Assembly (NCBI RefSeq): GCF_000374065.1
Contig: NZ_KB893262.1
Location: 1-64,000, forward strand
DNA length: 64,000 nt
Direction: 5' to 3'
Origin: Spirosoma luteum DSM 19990
GTDB lineage: Bacteria > Bacteroidota > Bacteroidia > Cytophagales > Spirosomataceae
The position numbers and the translations under genes are program-made. The notes below the pieces were generated by a model. That model saw nothing but the letters and a program-made list of their open reading frames with translations, had not been told where the DNA came from and did no database searches. Shown here piece by piece: positions 16,690 to 26,500 of this stretch (positions are counted from its first letter, which is position 1; each line of letters starts with the position of its first letter).

Positions 16690-16877
16690 ATGGAGTAGTA
16701 GGAAAAGTAAAAGACCAGAAGGTAAGATAGCCCTCATAAGCATAACTTCATAGCAGCAACAGGCTATCGACTTGGTTCCTGTAAATACCACTGATCTAGG
16801 TTAAGCTCATATTAATAGCCATTCGGAGGGCCATATCTGCCATTAACTGATCTTTAATAGTCCTCGAATTACATTCA

Positions 16878-18428
16878 TTAGTTAGGCAGCTTTTTAAAAA
16901 TAAACGAATCATTGTCCACAAAATCAGTACCCTTTAATTCAAGAGACTGAACGCCGTTAGCGGCCACCCTAAACTTAACTGGAAATATACCAAAACGGGT
17001 ATTGGAAAAAGTAAGCCGAAATGTGTCGTTGTCCATGTAGTCCAACTGAGCCGTTAAGTCGGGATGATGTTCCAGCCGCATTAACAAAGGTTGATTGCCT
17101 GCCTTATCGGTCGCTGGTGTAATAGTTAGCTTTCCGTATAAATCATTCTGATAAACTCCTATGTAGGCCATTAAGGGTAAGGTAGGCTTCGTATTTTTCT
17201 CTACTCGTACCGCCAAAGCTTTTATTTCATTTTGACTAATCTTGTTTCGGCTTCGGGCTCCTTTTAAATAATACTGATTACGATTCGTATAGGGGACGTT
17301 CAAATAAGAATCCAGCACCTGAAACCGTAGGGCTTCGTGAAAATTGTGATTGTCCTGATTGGTTAAAACAACGATGGCCAGCTTCGCTTCAGGAACAATC
17401 GTCGTGTTACTACGGTACCCCCCACAGGCACCAGCGTGCGAAAAGACGGCATAGTTAGCGTAATCAAACTTGCCGAACCCAAGGCAATAATACTGAAATC
17501 CTAATGGGAACAACTTCATTCGTTCGGTACTAATAATCGTATTCGGTTCGCGCGTCTTTTCCAGTACGGACCAGGGTAATACCGGCTTCCCATTTACTTT
17601 ACCACTGTCGAGCTGAGTCGTCAACCAAGTGGCCATATCACGAATACTAGAGATCATACCAGTTGCGGGGCCTAAGTTGTTCAGATTATCGAATGGTAAG
17701 CTCGATAACTGATCATCAGCCGTGCAACAGGTAGTATAAGGCCGGGCTATATTATCCTGTTTCTGCATTGCTGACGAGGTCATGAAGGTTCGAGTCAGAT
17801 GCAGCGGATTTAAGATGGATTGTTGGATGTATACCTCCCAACTTTCTCCCGCTACCTTGGGTATAATTTCTGAAGCCACAACGTAGCCTGAATTAGAATA
17901 ACCAAAATCCTGCCGAAAGGGGTAATGAGGCACAAAATAACGCATACGCTTAAGAACATCTGTTCGGGTGAAATCGGTATCCCAGAACAAAAAATCCCCC
18001 TGGTAATTTTTAGTCCCCAACCGATGAGATAACAAGTCCCGAATTGTTAGAAGTTTGGTCGCTTCGGGGTCATATAGAGAAAAATCAGGTAAGTACTTAA
18101 CAACCCGATCATCGAGGGAAATTTTTTTCTGTTCATCTAACAAAGCAATTGCCGTGGCCGTAAACTCCTTGGTATTGGAGGCAATCATAAACAGGGTGTT
18201 CTCATCCACCGGATCATTTTTCCCGGCCTCTTTTGTCCCGAATCCTTTAGCGATAACAACCTTGCTATCTTTAATAACGGCTACGGCTAATCCTGGTATT
18301 TGCCAGTCGGCCATACCCTGTTGGATGTAACGTTCCAAACTATCTGATATGAAGGAAGGCGTTGTTTGAGCCAGAACTGGCCATGGAGCCAAGGCGATGC
18401 CTATAAGTATGAGTAAGGCTTTTTTCAT
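16878..18428 (-). CDS. Serine hydrolase of the beta-lactamase/class C (S12) family, exported
   Basis: 516 aa from MKKALLILIG (an ATG five codons upstream is possible). The signal peptide ends near VLAQ. The active-site S-x-x-K is in FMIASNTKEF, the Y-x-N motif in FGYSNSGYVV, and the HAGACGG box takes the place of K-T-G. A DUF3471-like beta domain follows from about residue 390. Such enzymes cleave beta-lactams, D-amino-acid peptides or esters in the periplasm. It lies 65-80 bp downstream of the TonB-dependent receptor on the same strand and is probably co-transcribed. Processing or degradation of a peptide in the neighbouring RiPP island is conceivable but unproven. Confidence 0.85.
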   Translation of the reverse strand: MKKALLILIGIALAPWPVLAQTTPSFISDSLERYIQQGMADWQIPGLAVAVIKDSKVVIAKGFGTKEAGKNDPVDENTLFMIASNTKEFTATAIALLDEQKKISLDDRVVKYLPDFSLYDPEATKLLTIRDLLSHRLGTKNYQGDFLFWDTDFTRTDVLKRMRYFVPHYPFRQDFGYSNSGYVVASEIIPKVAGESWEVYIQQSILNPLHLTRTFMTSSAMQKQDNIARPYTTCCTADDQLSSLPFDNLNNLGPATGMISSIRDMATWLTTQLDSGKVNGKPVLPWSVLEKTREPNTIISTERMKLFPLGFQYYCLGFGKFDYANYAVFSHAGACGGYRSNTTIVPEAKLAIVVLTNQDNHNFHEALRFQVLDSYLNVPYTNRNQYYLKGARSRNKISQNEIKALAVRVEKNTKPTLPLMAYIGVYQNDLYGKLTITPATDKAGNQPLLMRLEHHPDLTAQLDYMDNDTFRLTFSNTRFGIFPVKFRVAANGVQSLELKGTDFVDNDSFIFKKLPN

Positions 18429-18508
18429 CAGTATTGTATTCATTAATGAACAAGGCTGTATTTAGATAAAATTATTCAAGAAACCCGGTTTATGGCAAAT
18501 GGGATACA

Positions 18509-20986
18509 TTAATTTCGCTTGGTGTCGAGTCTTTCCTGCTCCGTATCTGACCCAAACGAACGCAGTTGTATGGTTTTGGCTTTCCGATTGCCAAACCGGT
18601 ACGAGTACGTTAGCAGAAACTGTTGCGACTCGTATTTATGGCGGAATCCGATGTTTGTGTTTAAGTATTCACCGTGATTACGGATCAACAGTGTATGGAA
18701 AATATCAGTGGCAGCTACTTTAATAGTTGCATTTTCACCCAATGGCCTTTGCAATCCCAAATCGACAAACCAGATTGGATCATAAATCATAAAGCCGACG
18801 ACGGCCAGGCCCCGGTACGTTCCATTCAAATTAGCTGACCATTTTTTCCAGGTGAATGTATTATTGATCCGTATAATAGCCGTGGATTGCCTATTAAGAA
18901 AGGGTATTCCTTTGAATGTCGAATAAAAATGAGAATTAGCTGCGGTAATTACCCCCTGCATTAGCCACTCTTTAGTCAGTTTGAAAGGCATTGACAATGT
19001 AGCGGCAATACGACGCTCCCAATTGAAGTTTAAGCTATAATCAAGCGTTGTGGGGGAAAGTGAGTCAATGCGGTAAACAATCTCAGCAATTCGATTTCTG
19101 CTGTTGCTGTAAACGAGTGTTAAACTGATTCGCTTGGGTGTACTATAGATTCCCTGTATGGTCGTAGTTAGTTGAGGAACCAATAGGGGATTTCCGCTAT
19201 ACAATGTTAGGGGGTCATAAAAAATGTAGGCCGGATTAAGTAGGTTAAAGCTTGGACGAATAATCCGACGGTTTAGGGAGATACTGTATTGATTCTTTCG
19301 TTCCGATGTGAACTGCACATTTAAAGATGGGAATAAATTGACGTACGACCGATTAATGGCTATTGAATCACCCGATAATCCTTTATAATTGGTATGCTCC
19401 AGGCGCACTCCTGCTTGTAGCGACCAGTTTTTGATTTTGTAAGCCAGGTTAGTGTAAACGGATTCCGTTTGTTCCTGGTATTGATACGATTTGCTTAATA
19501 AAGAAAGTAACGATCCGAAATAGGGGGTGTAAGTCTCTACGTTGGGCATGGCATTCATCGTAAGCCAACTGTACTTGATGCCTGACTCAACCTGCCCTTT
19601 TTTCAGAAATGGAGTTACGTAGTCAATTTTAGCGGTTCGTATTTGAACCTGATTAGGATAACGTATTTGCACATATTCAGGCGGACGAAGTTGGGGAAGA
19701 GTCTGAAAAAAGTTGGCGGATGATGCTGAACCAACGGTAAATCGAGCAACATCAATATCGGCGGATAAGACGGTTTCCGCGTTCTTAAATTGCTTTCTGG
19801 CATTAACGTTACCGGCCAGATTGTTGATTCGTTGGTTTAGCTGCGTAATGGCATCGATTTGTGTTTGTGCCCCCTCGTTGGATAATTGGTAGGTTATGGA
19901 CGAGATTGGGTTGTCAGTTTCTGCGGTATTTGTGAACTGCAAGACGGTGCCTACTGTAAGTCGCCTGGCAACTTTCCAGTCCCAGGCGGTACGAAGCAGA
20001 TGAGACTTATTGTCAATTCGATTAAATTCATCGCTATGGGCAAACCCTCCTGTTTGCGATGGCCGGGTCGCCAGGTATTGATCAGATCGCCAACTGAAGT
20101 AAGTAGGTCGATAGCTGGGGGTGTACAGAAACGTTCCCTGCGCATTCGCTGTTTGAAAAGCCAGGCTTATAGATGCATTACTTTTAGGATAACGTCCTGC
20201 TCCACCCGATAGAGAAATCTCCCCGGTAAAGCCTTCTTTATTAATCCCTTTGGTATAGATCAATATGATTCCGCTACTGCCGGCATCGTACTGGGCTGAA
20301 GGATTCGTCAGAATTTCAATTCGGGAAATGACAGTAGCGGGTAGTGCCTGTAAGTAAGTTGTAATTTGATCAGGAGGCAGGTAAAGTTGATGCCCATTCT
20401 GGTATAAAATCAATCCCGTTTTTCCATCAATACCTATAGTTTTAGCTACAGCATCAATGGTGACACGGGGAGCGCGACCTAGTGCATCAAACGCATTGCC
20501 ACCACTAAAAACTGGATTCGATTCGACATTCAGCACAATACGGTCTCCCAGTATCTCAAAAACAGGTCGTTTTTCACTAACCGAGACTTCATCCAACTTT
20601 AAAGCAGTAGCCCTTAAAATCAAGTGAACGGGTTGAGTAGTCACCGTATCGGAGACAATGAACTGGCGCTCAACTGATTGCCAGCCTACATAGCTGGCCT
20701 GAAGAATGTAAGAACCAGCCGCTAAGTTGTTTAAGTAAAAAGCACCCGTCGTATCACTAATAGTTGCTTTGACCAGGCTCGAATCGGCCCTTAACAAGGT
20801 TATTATGCCAGAAACAGCATTACCACCCGTTTCAAACCTAATCGTTCCTTGTAAAGTTGTTGTTTTCAGAATTTGTCGGTCAGATGGACTTGATTGACTG
20901 AAACCGGCAAATGCAAAACTTAATATAAACACAGGAACATTTATATACCAGTGATTGAACCAAGACGTTGAGTTTTTATTAAACAT
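18509..20986 (-). CDS. TonB-dependent receptor-type outer-membrane protein
   Basis: 825 aa from ATG 20986; the longer frame would overlap the divergent kinase gene. A signal peptide (VFILSFAFAGFSQS) is followed by a carboxypeptidase-regulatory-like domain (LQGTIRFETGGNAVSGIITLL … GSYILQASYVGWQSVERQF, residues about 45-125), a plug-like domain (GNAFDALGRAPRVTIDAVAKT … QYDAGSSGIILIYTKG) and an OMP_b-brl_3-type barrel ending in the aromatic strand FLLTYSYRF. It is expected to import or release a ligand across the outer membrane. Its start codon is only 6 bp from that of the divergent kinase. Confidence 0.85.
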   Translation of the reverse strand: MFNKNSTSWFNHWYINVPVFILSFAFAGFSQSSPSDRQILKTTTLQGTIRFETGGNAVSGIITLLRADSSLVKATISDTTGAFYLNNLAAGSYILQASYVGWQSVERQFIVSDTVTTQPVHLILRATALKLDEVSVSEKRPVFEILGDRIVLNVESNPVFSGGNAFDALGRAPRVTIDAVAKTIGIDGKTGLILYQNGHQLYLPPDQITTYLQALPATVISRIEILTNPSAQYDAGSSGIILIYTKGINKEGFTGEISLSGGAGRYPKSNASISLAFQTANAQGTFLYTPSYRPTYFSWRSDQYLATRPSQTGGFAHSDEFNRIDNKSHLLRTAWDWKVARRLTVGTVLQFTNTAETDNPISSITYQLSNEGAQTQIDAITQLNQRINNLAGNVNARKQFKNAETVLSADIDVARFTVGSASSANFFQTLPQLRPPEYVQIRYPNQVQIRTAKIDYVTPFLKKGQVESGIKYSWLTMNAMPNVETYTPYFGSLLSLLSKSYQYQEQTESVYTNLAYKIKNWSLQAGVRLEHTNYKGLSGDSIAINRSYVNLFPSLNVQFTSERKNQYSISLNRRIIRPSFNLLNPAYIFYDPLTLYSGNPLLVPQLTTTIQGIYSTPKRISLTLVYSNSRNRIAEIVYRIDSLSPTTLDYSLNFNWERRIAATLSMPFKLTKEWLMQGVITAANSHFYSTFKGIPFLNRQSTAIIRINNTFTWKKWSANLNGTYRGLAVVGFMIYDPIWFVDLGLQRPLGENATIKVAATDIFHTLLIRNHGEYLNTNIGFRHKYESQQFLLTYSYRFGNRKAKTIQLRSFGSDTEQERLDTKRN

Positions 20987-20992
20987 AACCAC

Positions 20993-22258
20993 ATGTTTCG
21001 TAAAACTAGAAAACGTAGTAACATACCTTATTGGTTTAAAGACCAATCACTGGTTGAGTTACCACCTCGCCCTATTACACTAACCCGCATTTGCGAGCAT
21101 CTGCTGTTTTGGGTATGGAATGGCTATTCTGCATATAATGCTCTGGACCGTGTACTTCGTGTTGATCCAGCGATACCCCCTGATCCCGACTTGTTTAAAT
21201 TGATGGATATCACGCACTTTGGCACGACGGTGGTATTATTTTACCTGTATGGCTACCTGGTCGTACCTGCTCTTCTGAGTTCGCTTGTGTACTACCGATC
21301 CACTCGTAAAATAATCTGGCCCAAAGTTGTGTATGTGGCCTTTGCTATCGTGGCGGCTTTTATGTTGTTCAACGTGTATGATTATTATTTATTCACCTAC
21401 GTAGCGGAACATTTCAAACCAGAACCCGCCTATGTTAAACGGTACTATGATCTTTTACAACTTGCTGGACCCTTGGGCATTTTCACCAACTATTCCCTAG
21501 TAACCTTCATCTGGGCTTACAATTTATCGTACATGCTTCTTCCGATATTGATACGCACCATTCGGGAAGCCATTTCGTGGGGAGTAGAAAGCCTTGAACA
21601 GAAAGAGCAGAACCAGATTCTGATTCAGAACCAACTCAAATTGCTTCAGTTTCAGATTAATCCACATTTTTTGTTCAATGTGTTCAACAATATTCTGGCC
21701 CTGATCCAGCGTACTAATCAGGAAGCGGCCGAGCTGCTCCGCAGGTTATCCAGTATGATGCATTACACATTGCATGATACCAACCAAAGCTTTGTGCCTC
21801 TGATAGGTGAACTACAATTTTTGGAGAATTATATAGAAATTGAAAGGAGCAGGCATTTTGACCCGGACAAAATCACGTTTACAAAAACCGGTGATCCTGG
21901 CTCTTTTACAACACCCCCTCTCCTACTGGTGACTTTCATTGAGAACGCTTTTAAGCACGGCCTAAATAACTGCATCGATGAAGCATGGGTAATGATTGAA
22001 TTGCTGATTAATGTCGAGACAGAAACCTTACAGGCAAGGGTAAGTAACTCCGTTTCCCACCAGATCAGTACTCCATCTAAATCAGGAGGGGTGGGATTAG
22101 TAAACGCCCGGAAAAGGCTGGATTTACTTTTCAAACCAAATACCTATCTCTTAACCGTGAATGAGCAAGCTAATTTCTACGAAGTCCTTGTAAAAATTCC
22201 TCTCAATCGAATTAAGCATAATGCCTATGATACCTCCTATCAGTTGTCTAATCATTGA
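20993..22258 (+). CDS. LytS-family sensor histidine kinase
   Basis: 421 aa. Several membrane helices lie in the first 190 residues (VVLFYLYGYLVVPALLSSLVY; VVYVAFAIVAAFMLFNVYDY). The His_kinase domain follows: LQFQINPHFLFNVFNNILAL with the phospho-accepting His near residue 224, and the ATPase N-box FIENAFKHGLNN near residue 317, then SGGVGLVNARKRL. It should phosphorylate the LytTR regulator whose gene overlaps its end by 38 bp. The signal sensed is unknown; gene context makes the nearby peptides a candidate. Confidence 0.9.
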   Translation: MFRKTRKRSNIPYWFKDQSLVELPPRPITLTRICEHLLFWVWNGYSAYNALDRVLRVDPAIPPDPDLFKLMDITHFGTTVVLFYLYGYLVVPALLSSLVYYRSTRKIIWPKVVYVAFAIVAAFMLFNVYDYYLFTYVAEHFKPEPAYVKRYYDLLQLAGPLGIFTNYSLVTFIWAYNLSYMLLPILIRTIREAISWGVESLEQKEQNQILIQNQLKLLQFQINPHFLFNVFNNILALIQRTNQEAAELLRRLSSMMHYTLHDTNQSFVPLIGELQFLENYIEIERSRHFDPDKITFTKTGDPGSFTTPPLLLVTFIENAFKHGLNNCIDEAWVMIELLINVETETLQARVSNSVSHQISTPSKSGGVGLVNARKRLDLLFKPNTYLLTVNEQANFYEVLVKIPLNRIKHNAYDTSYQLSNH

Positions 22259-22970
22259 CGATGAACCGTTAGCCCAGGAATTATTGTCAGATCATGTAGA
22301 ACGAATACCGTCTTTACACGTAATTGGTAAAGCTCAGAATAGTAAACAGGCCCTCAGCTTGTGTAAAGAATTACAACCTGATATGTTATTACTGGATATT
22401 CGGATGCCGGGTCTGAGTGGATTTGAATTTTTAGATTTGCTTCCCCAACCCGTCCCACTGGTTGTTGTGACAACGGCTTATCGGGAGTATGCGTTAAAAG
22501 GGTACGAGCATAATGTTGTTGATTTTCTGGAGAAGCCCATATTTTTTGACCGCTTTCAAAAAGCCATTCAACGGGTTGAAGAGCGTCTGGGGTCAACTCG
22601 GCTCAATAGCAACAGCAAATCATCACAAGAAGATAGTAGTATCAATTTGACGATGAAACTGCTATCGGTGCGCGTGGGCCGGGATACAATTAACATTCTG
22701 CTTGACTCCATTAACTATGTCGAATCGTTGGATAATTATGTTAAAATCCATCTCAATTCAAGAAGTAGTAAACCCGTTTTATCCAAAATGACCGTTGCTC
22801 AATTAGAAAGCAAACTACCTGATGACTCCTTTATTCGGATTAATCGAAAGTACATCGTTCGAATTGATCAATGTCAGAAAATTACAGCTAGTTCGATCCT
22901 ATTGTTTAGTGGTGAGGAATTGCCCATTGGCGTAACCTTCCGGGATGCCGTTCGACAGACCCTACTATAA
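22221..22970 (+). CDS. LytTR-family response regulator
   Basis: 249 aa. The receiver domain begins CLIIDDEPLAQELLSDHV with the acidic pocket at residues 13-14, the phospho-acceptor Asp59 in LLLDIRMPGLSG and the conserved Lys in VVDFLEKPIFF. The LytTR DNA-binding domain covers about residues 150-249 (INYVESLDNYVKIHLNSRSS, FIRINRKYIVRIDQC). It overlaps the kinase gene. The LytTR-type direct repeat at 23059-23088, between this gene and the peptide genes, is its likely target. Confidence 0.9.
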   Translation: MPMIPPISCLIIDDEPLAQELLSDHVERIPSLHVIGKAQNSKQALSLCKELQPDMLLLDIRMPGLSGFEFLDLLPQPVPLVVVTTAYREYALKGYEHNVVDFLEKPIFFDRFQKAIQRVEERLGSTRLNSNSKSSQEDSSINLTMKLLSVRVGRDTINILLDSINYVESLDNYVKIHLNSRSSKPVLSKMTVAQLESKLPDDSFIRINRKYIVRIDQCQKITASSILLFSGEELPIGVTFRDAVRQTLL

Positions 22971-23058
22971 CCCTGTGCAGTTGTGCATTTGAGATGGTGT
23001 AGAGCATCTTGAAGGAAGTGGGCCAAATTTACCCCCCAAAACCCTGTATTCATCCCCT

Positions 23059-23088
23059 CACCAACTAAATAAGGGCATTCGCCAACTA
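23059..23088 (+). promoter_or_regulatory. LytTR-type direct repeat ahead of precursor peptide operon
   Basis: CACCAACTA (23059-23067) and CGCCAACTA (23080-23088) form a 9-bp direct repeat with a 12-bp spacer, starts 21 bp apart. This is the geometry known for LytTR regulators such as AgrA. A T-rich -7-like box (TATATTTTG, 23114-23122) lies 25 bp further on and the first peptide start at 23139. A near-identical block, including flanking TATTYATCCCCTC, occurs at 26801-26842. Confidence 0.7.
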
Positions 23089-23138
23089 CATACTTCCTGA
23101 TACAAAATCAGTGTATATTTTGCCGAAAAATATCCACT

Positions 23139-23270
23139 ATGAACCAGAAAACAACCTACAAGCGCTTTCAAGTCACGAAACGTCATCTCGCCAACCGTCA
23201 GGCCCTCACTTATAATATTACTTCAAAACCTGGCTCTGGAACAACGATTGATGTGACGATTAGTGCGTAG
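23139..23270 (+). CDS. RiPP precursor peptide 1 (43 aa)
   Basis: ATG at 23139, TAG at 23268. The leader-like half holds TYKRFQVTKRHLANRQ and the C-terminal half LTYNITSKPGSGTTIDVTIS is rich in Thr/Ser and Gly but has no Cys. The next peptide has the same length and shares RFQ-VTK, and a dehydratase gene follows. The most likely role is substrate for Ser/Thr dehydration by the LanB at 23544-26654, the leader motif being the recognition sequence. Without Cys it cannot form an intramolecular lanthionine. It does not match the usual Bacteroidetes class I lanthipeptide leader pattern as I know it. Confidence 0.72.
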   Translation: MNQKTTYKRFQVTKRHLANRQALTYNITSKPGSGTTIDVTISA

Positions 23271-23334
23271 TATTTTTTGTTTTTTCTGGATTTTATAAGC
23301 TATTTTGTATATGAACTAACCTAATTATTGTAAT

Positions 23335-23466
23335 ATGACAACGTTAAATCGCTTTCAGCCCGTTACCAAAAAAACGGTAAAATCACGAATGGATGTCAAA
23401 GCTACTGCCTCCAAGAATTACACAGACTGTGGAGGTTCTGGTGGAACAATTGTTTCGACTTTATAG
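23335..23466 (+). CDS. RiPP precursor peptide 2 (43 aa)
   Basis: ATG at 23335, TAG at 23464. The leader-like part is MTTLNRFQPVTKKTVKSRMD and the core-like part TASKNYTDCGGSGGTIVSTL, with one Cys, several Thr/Ser and a Gly-rich centre. It is paralogous to the preceding 43-aa peptide (RFQ-P-VTK versus RFQ-VTK). A single Cys allows at most one (methyl)lanthionine ring. A T-rich TATTTTG box at 23301-23307 may give it its own promoter. A hairpin terminator separates it from the dehydratase gene. Confidence 0.75.
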   Translation: MTTLNRFQPVTKKTVKSRMDVKATASKNYTDCGGSGGTIVSTL

Positions 23467-23487
23467 AGTCATTAGAACGAATGAGAT

Positions 23488-23524
23488 AAATACCCCGCCT
23501 AATCCACCAGACGGGGTATTTTGT
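23488..23524 (+). terminator. Terminator/attenuator between peptide genes and lanB
   Basis: AAATACCCCG (23488-23497) pairs perfectly with CGGGGTATTT (23512-23521) around a 14-nt loop, then TTGTTGTT. It sits 20 bp after the second peptide stop and ends 20 bp before the dehydratase start. Partial read-through would give many copies of peptide mRNA and few of enzyme mRNA, as in many RiPP clusters. Confidence 0.75.
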
Positions 23525-23543
23525 TGTTGATTAGCCTGATTAT

Positions 23544-26500
23544 ATGGAATTGGCCGTTGATCATTTTTCTTTTTTTGTTCTCCGACTGCCCCGTCGACCG
23601 ATCAGTCAACTCATTGAACAAATCAATCGCGTTATACATCTTTCCTCCACGGATGAAAGTAAACTCTTACTGAAGTTGCTTCAACAACCTGGGGTAGATG
23701 AATCAATCTATTTAGCTTCGCCTGACCTATATATTGCCTGGCAGTCAGCGAAAGCAAATCCCAACGGGTTGGACGATGCCTTGAAGAAGTCGTTGTGGCG
23801 TTATGTAATTCGTTCCTATAGCCGGGCTACACCCTACGGCTTATTCGCGGGAGTGGGCGTGGGGACAATAGGCCCGTCAAGTCGGGCCATGTTCGGCCCA
23901 ACTACCTGGAAAACGGTTAGTCGGCCCGATAGCCTTGCCTTGTTAGCGATAAGTCGAAGAGCTGACGAGGACCTTTCCATTCGGCCTTTACTTCACTATC
24001 GGTTAAATAACAGCCTTTATGAAACGGCTGAACAGTACCGGTTCTCCGAACGAACCGGTAGCCGTCATCAACCCAAAATTGTTCTATCGTCGCTACCCCA
24101 TACCCCTGATTTACAAACGCTGGTAAATTTTCTACGAGTGCGTGGATCGGCCTCTTATGCAGAATTGATTATTCTATACGGTCCAGAATACCAGCAGCAA
24201 GTAAAGATTTACGTAAATCAATTAATCAATGATCAATTCTTAATCAGCAACCTAACCTTACCCGTTACAGGTTGTAGTACAGCGGATTATTTATTACAGC
24301 AGTTAAAAATACTGGGAACGGAATACCCTCTCTATCAACAACTTTCGAAAGCTTCGTCTCTATTAAGAGACTCTCCGATCAAGCTGACAAACCTAAAGCA
24401 GGTTCAGGAATTATTTCACGAACTTGTACATGACGAGACAGATGACCGTACAGATGCGTTGGTTCAGACCGATTTATTTTTCTATCCTACCCAGTTAGAA
24501 CTATCATTAACAACGATAAAACAAATTGCTAAGCAGTTCAGTCAGCTTCTGACGGTCTTACAGCACCGAAGTGTTTCTCCTTTAGAAGAATTTTCCAGGC
24601 GGTTCAGGGAGCGGTTCGACCAACAGGAGGTTGATCTACTGACCGCTCTCGATCCCGACTTTGGTATAGGTTTTATGCAGGATACGTTGGCCGGTTTCCC
24701 GCTTCTAAGTGAATTGTTTGATACCCCTCCCTCCTCTCCACATACTAAACAGGAGCATCTTCAGCCATTTCGAGATTCATTGTATATTCGACACGTTCTC
24801 AGTAAATCGAAAGAAGTAGAAATCACGGAAGCCGATTTAGCTATTATAGGGTTAAAAATCACCAATGCTACTTCCCTTCCCCCTTCGTGGTACTTACATG
24901 GTGAGTTATTTTTCAAGCAGCAGACTTCTGAACCGGCTTTCTCTTCAATAGCCGATGACAAGCCGGATACCTGGAGGTTTGTTCTTAATTCGACAATATG
25001 TGGCTCAGCCGCTTATTTTTTAGGGCGGTTTTGTCAGGGGCACGAGCAATTAAGAGCACACGTTCAGGCCATGTGCGCCTGGGAACAAACCCAGTATCCT
25101 GAAGATACACTGGCGGAAATTGTTCATCTTCCGGTGAAGCCCGTTCAGGCGGGGAATGTTGTTGCACGACCAGTATTACGCAGTGTTGAAATACCTTACC
25201 TGACACCTGCGGGCGTATCAGATGACCACACCATTTTGTTATCTGATTTAGTCGTTTCTGTTAGCGACGGAGGGGAGGTCATACTAAGGCATAAAAAAAC
25301 TGGACGGCGGGTTCGACCACGACATAGCAACGCCCACAATTCAGGATTGGGTGACGAAGTGTATCAATTTTTATCCGCTATCCAGGCAAGCGAATCGCCA
25401 ATCCTGGCTTGGTCATGGGGGACATTGCATCATTTACCGTTTCTCCCCCGTGTCGTTTTTAAAAACATTATTGTCAGTCCTGCTCAATGGGTTATACAAA
25501 AACAGTCTCTACCACTCAATCATACTGTTTCGGCTGAGTCACTCAGACACCTTTACGAATTACCCCGATACGTTCAGTTGATTGAAGGCGACAACAAATT
25601 GTTGCTCGATCTTGAATTTGGCCCGACAAGTCAGATGCTGGTTGATGCAGTCAAAAAACAGGAACGGGTTTTTCTGAAGGAGTGGATTGGCCAAACTTTT
25701 CAGCCCTGGATAAAGGATGGACTAGATCAGTACGTATCGGAATTGGTTATACCCTTAAAATCGCCTTCGGTCCAAAAAAATACGTGGAGGATAGTGCGCC
25801 CAACAACGTCGTTTGTACAACGGACCTTCTTGCCTGGACAGGAGTGGTTTTACATAAAAGTATACTTGAATGAATCGGCAGCAGATCAGTTTTTAATAAC
25901 CGTATTAAGCCCTCTGAATCAGCAATTTAAAAAAAAAGGGTGGGTAATAACTATGTTCTTTGTTCGCTTTGCTGATCCAGATTACCATTTACGAATCCGT
26001 TTTTCAACTTCACCTAAACAGTACGGACGGTTAATAAATGCCTGGCAAAAAGCAATTCAGGACTATAGCAGCACTGGTCTGGTGGAACGGGTTCAACTGG
26101 ATACGTATCAGCGGGAACTGGAACGATACCAACCTGAACTGATAGACTGCTGCGAAGCCATATTTTCAGCCGATAGCCAGTGCTTTTTAGTCTGGCTGGT
26201 TCAGAACGAAGTGGCCACAGAAGAGGAACGGTATGCACTGGCCGTGCATAGTGTTGATGCCTTATTGGCTAACTTCGATTTCACACTCGATCAGAAACTA
26301 CTTATTTATCAAGAGCTTCAACAGGCGTTTTTCAAGGAACATGGTGGTGGAAAAGAACTGAAGCAAAAGCTTAATGACCGCTATCGGAAATCCCATAAAT
26401 CAATTTTTGATCAATCAGCCCGCTATGTCCAACTGATGGAAGAACGTAAAGATAGGATGCGGGTGGCCATTGACAGGATTCAAAATTTTTTCTCTACTGT

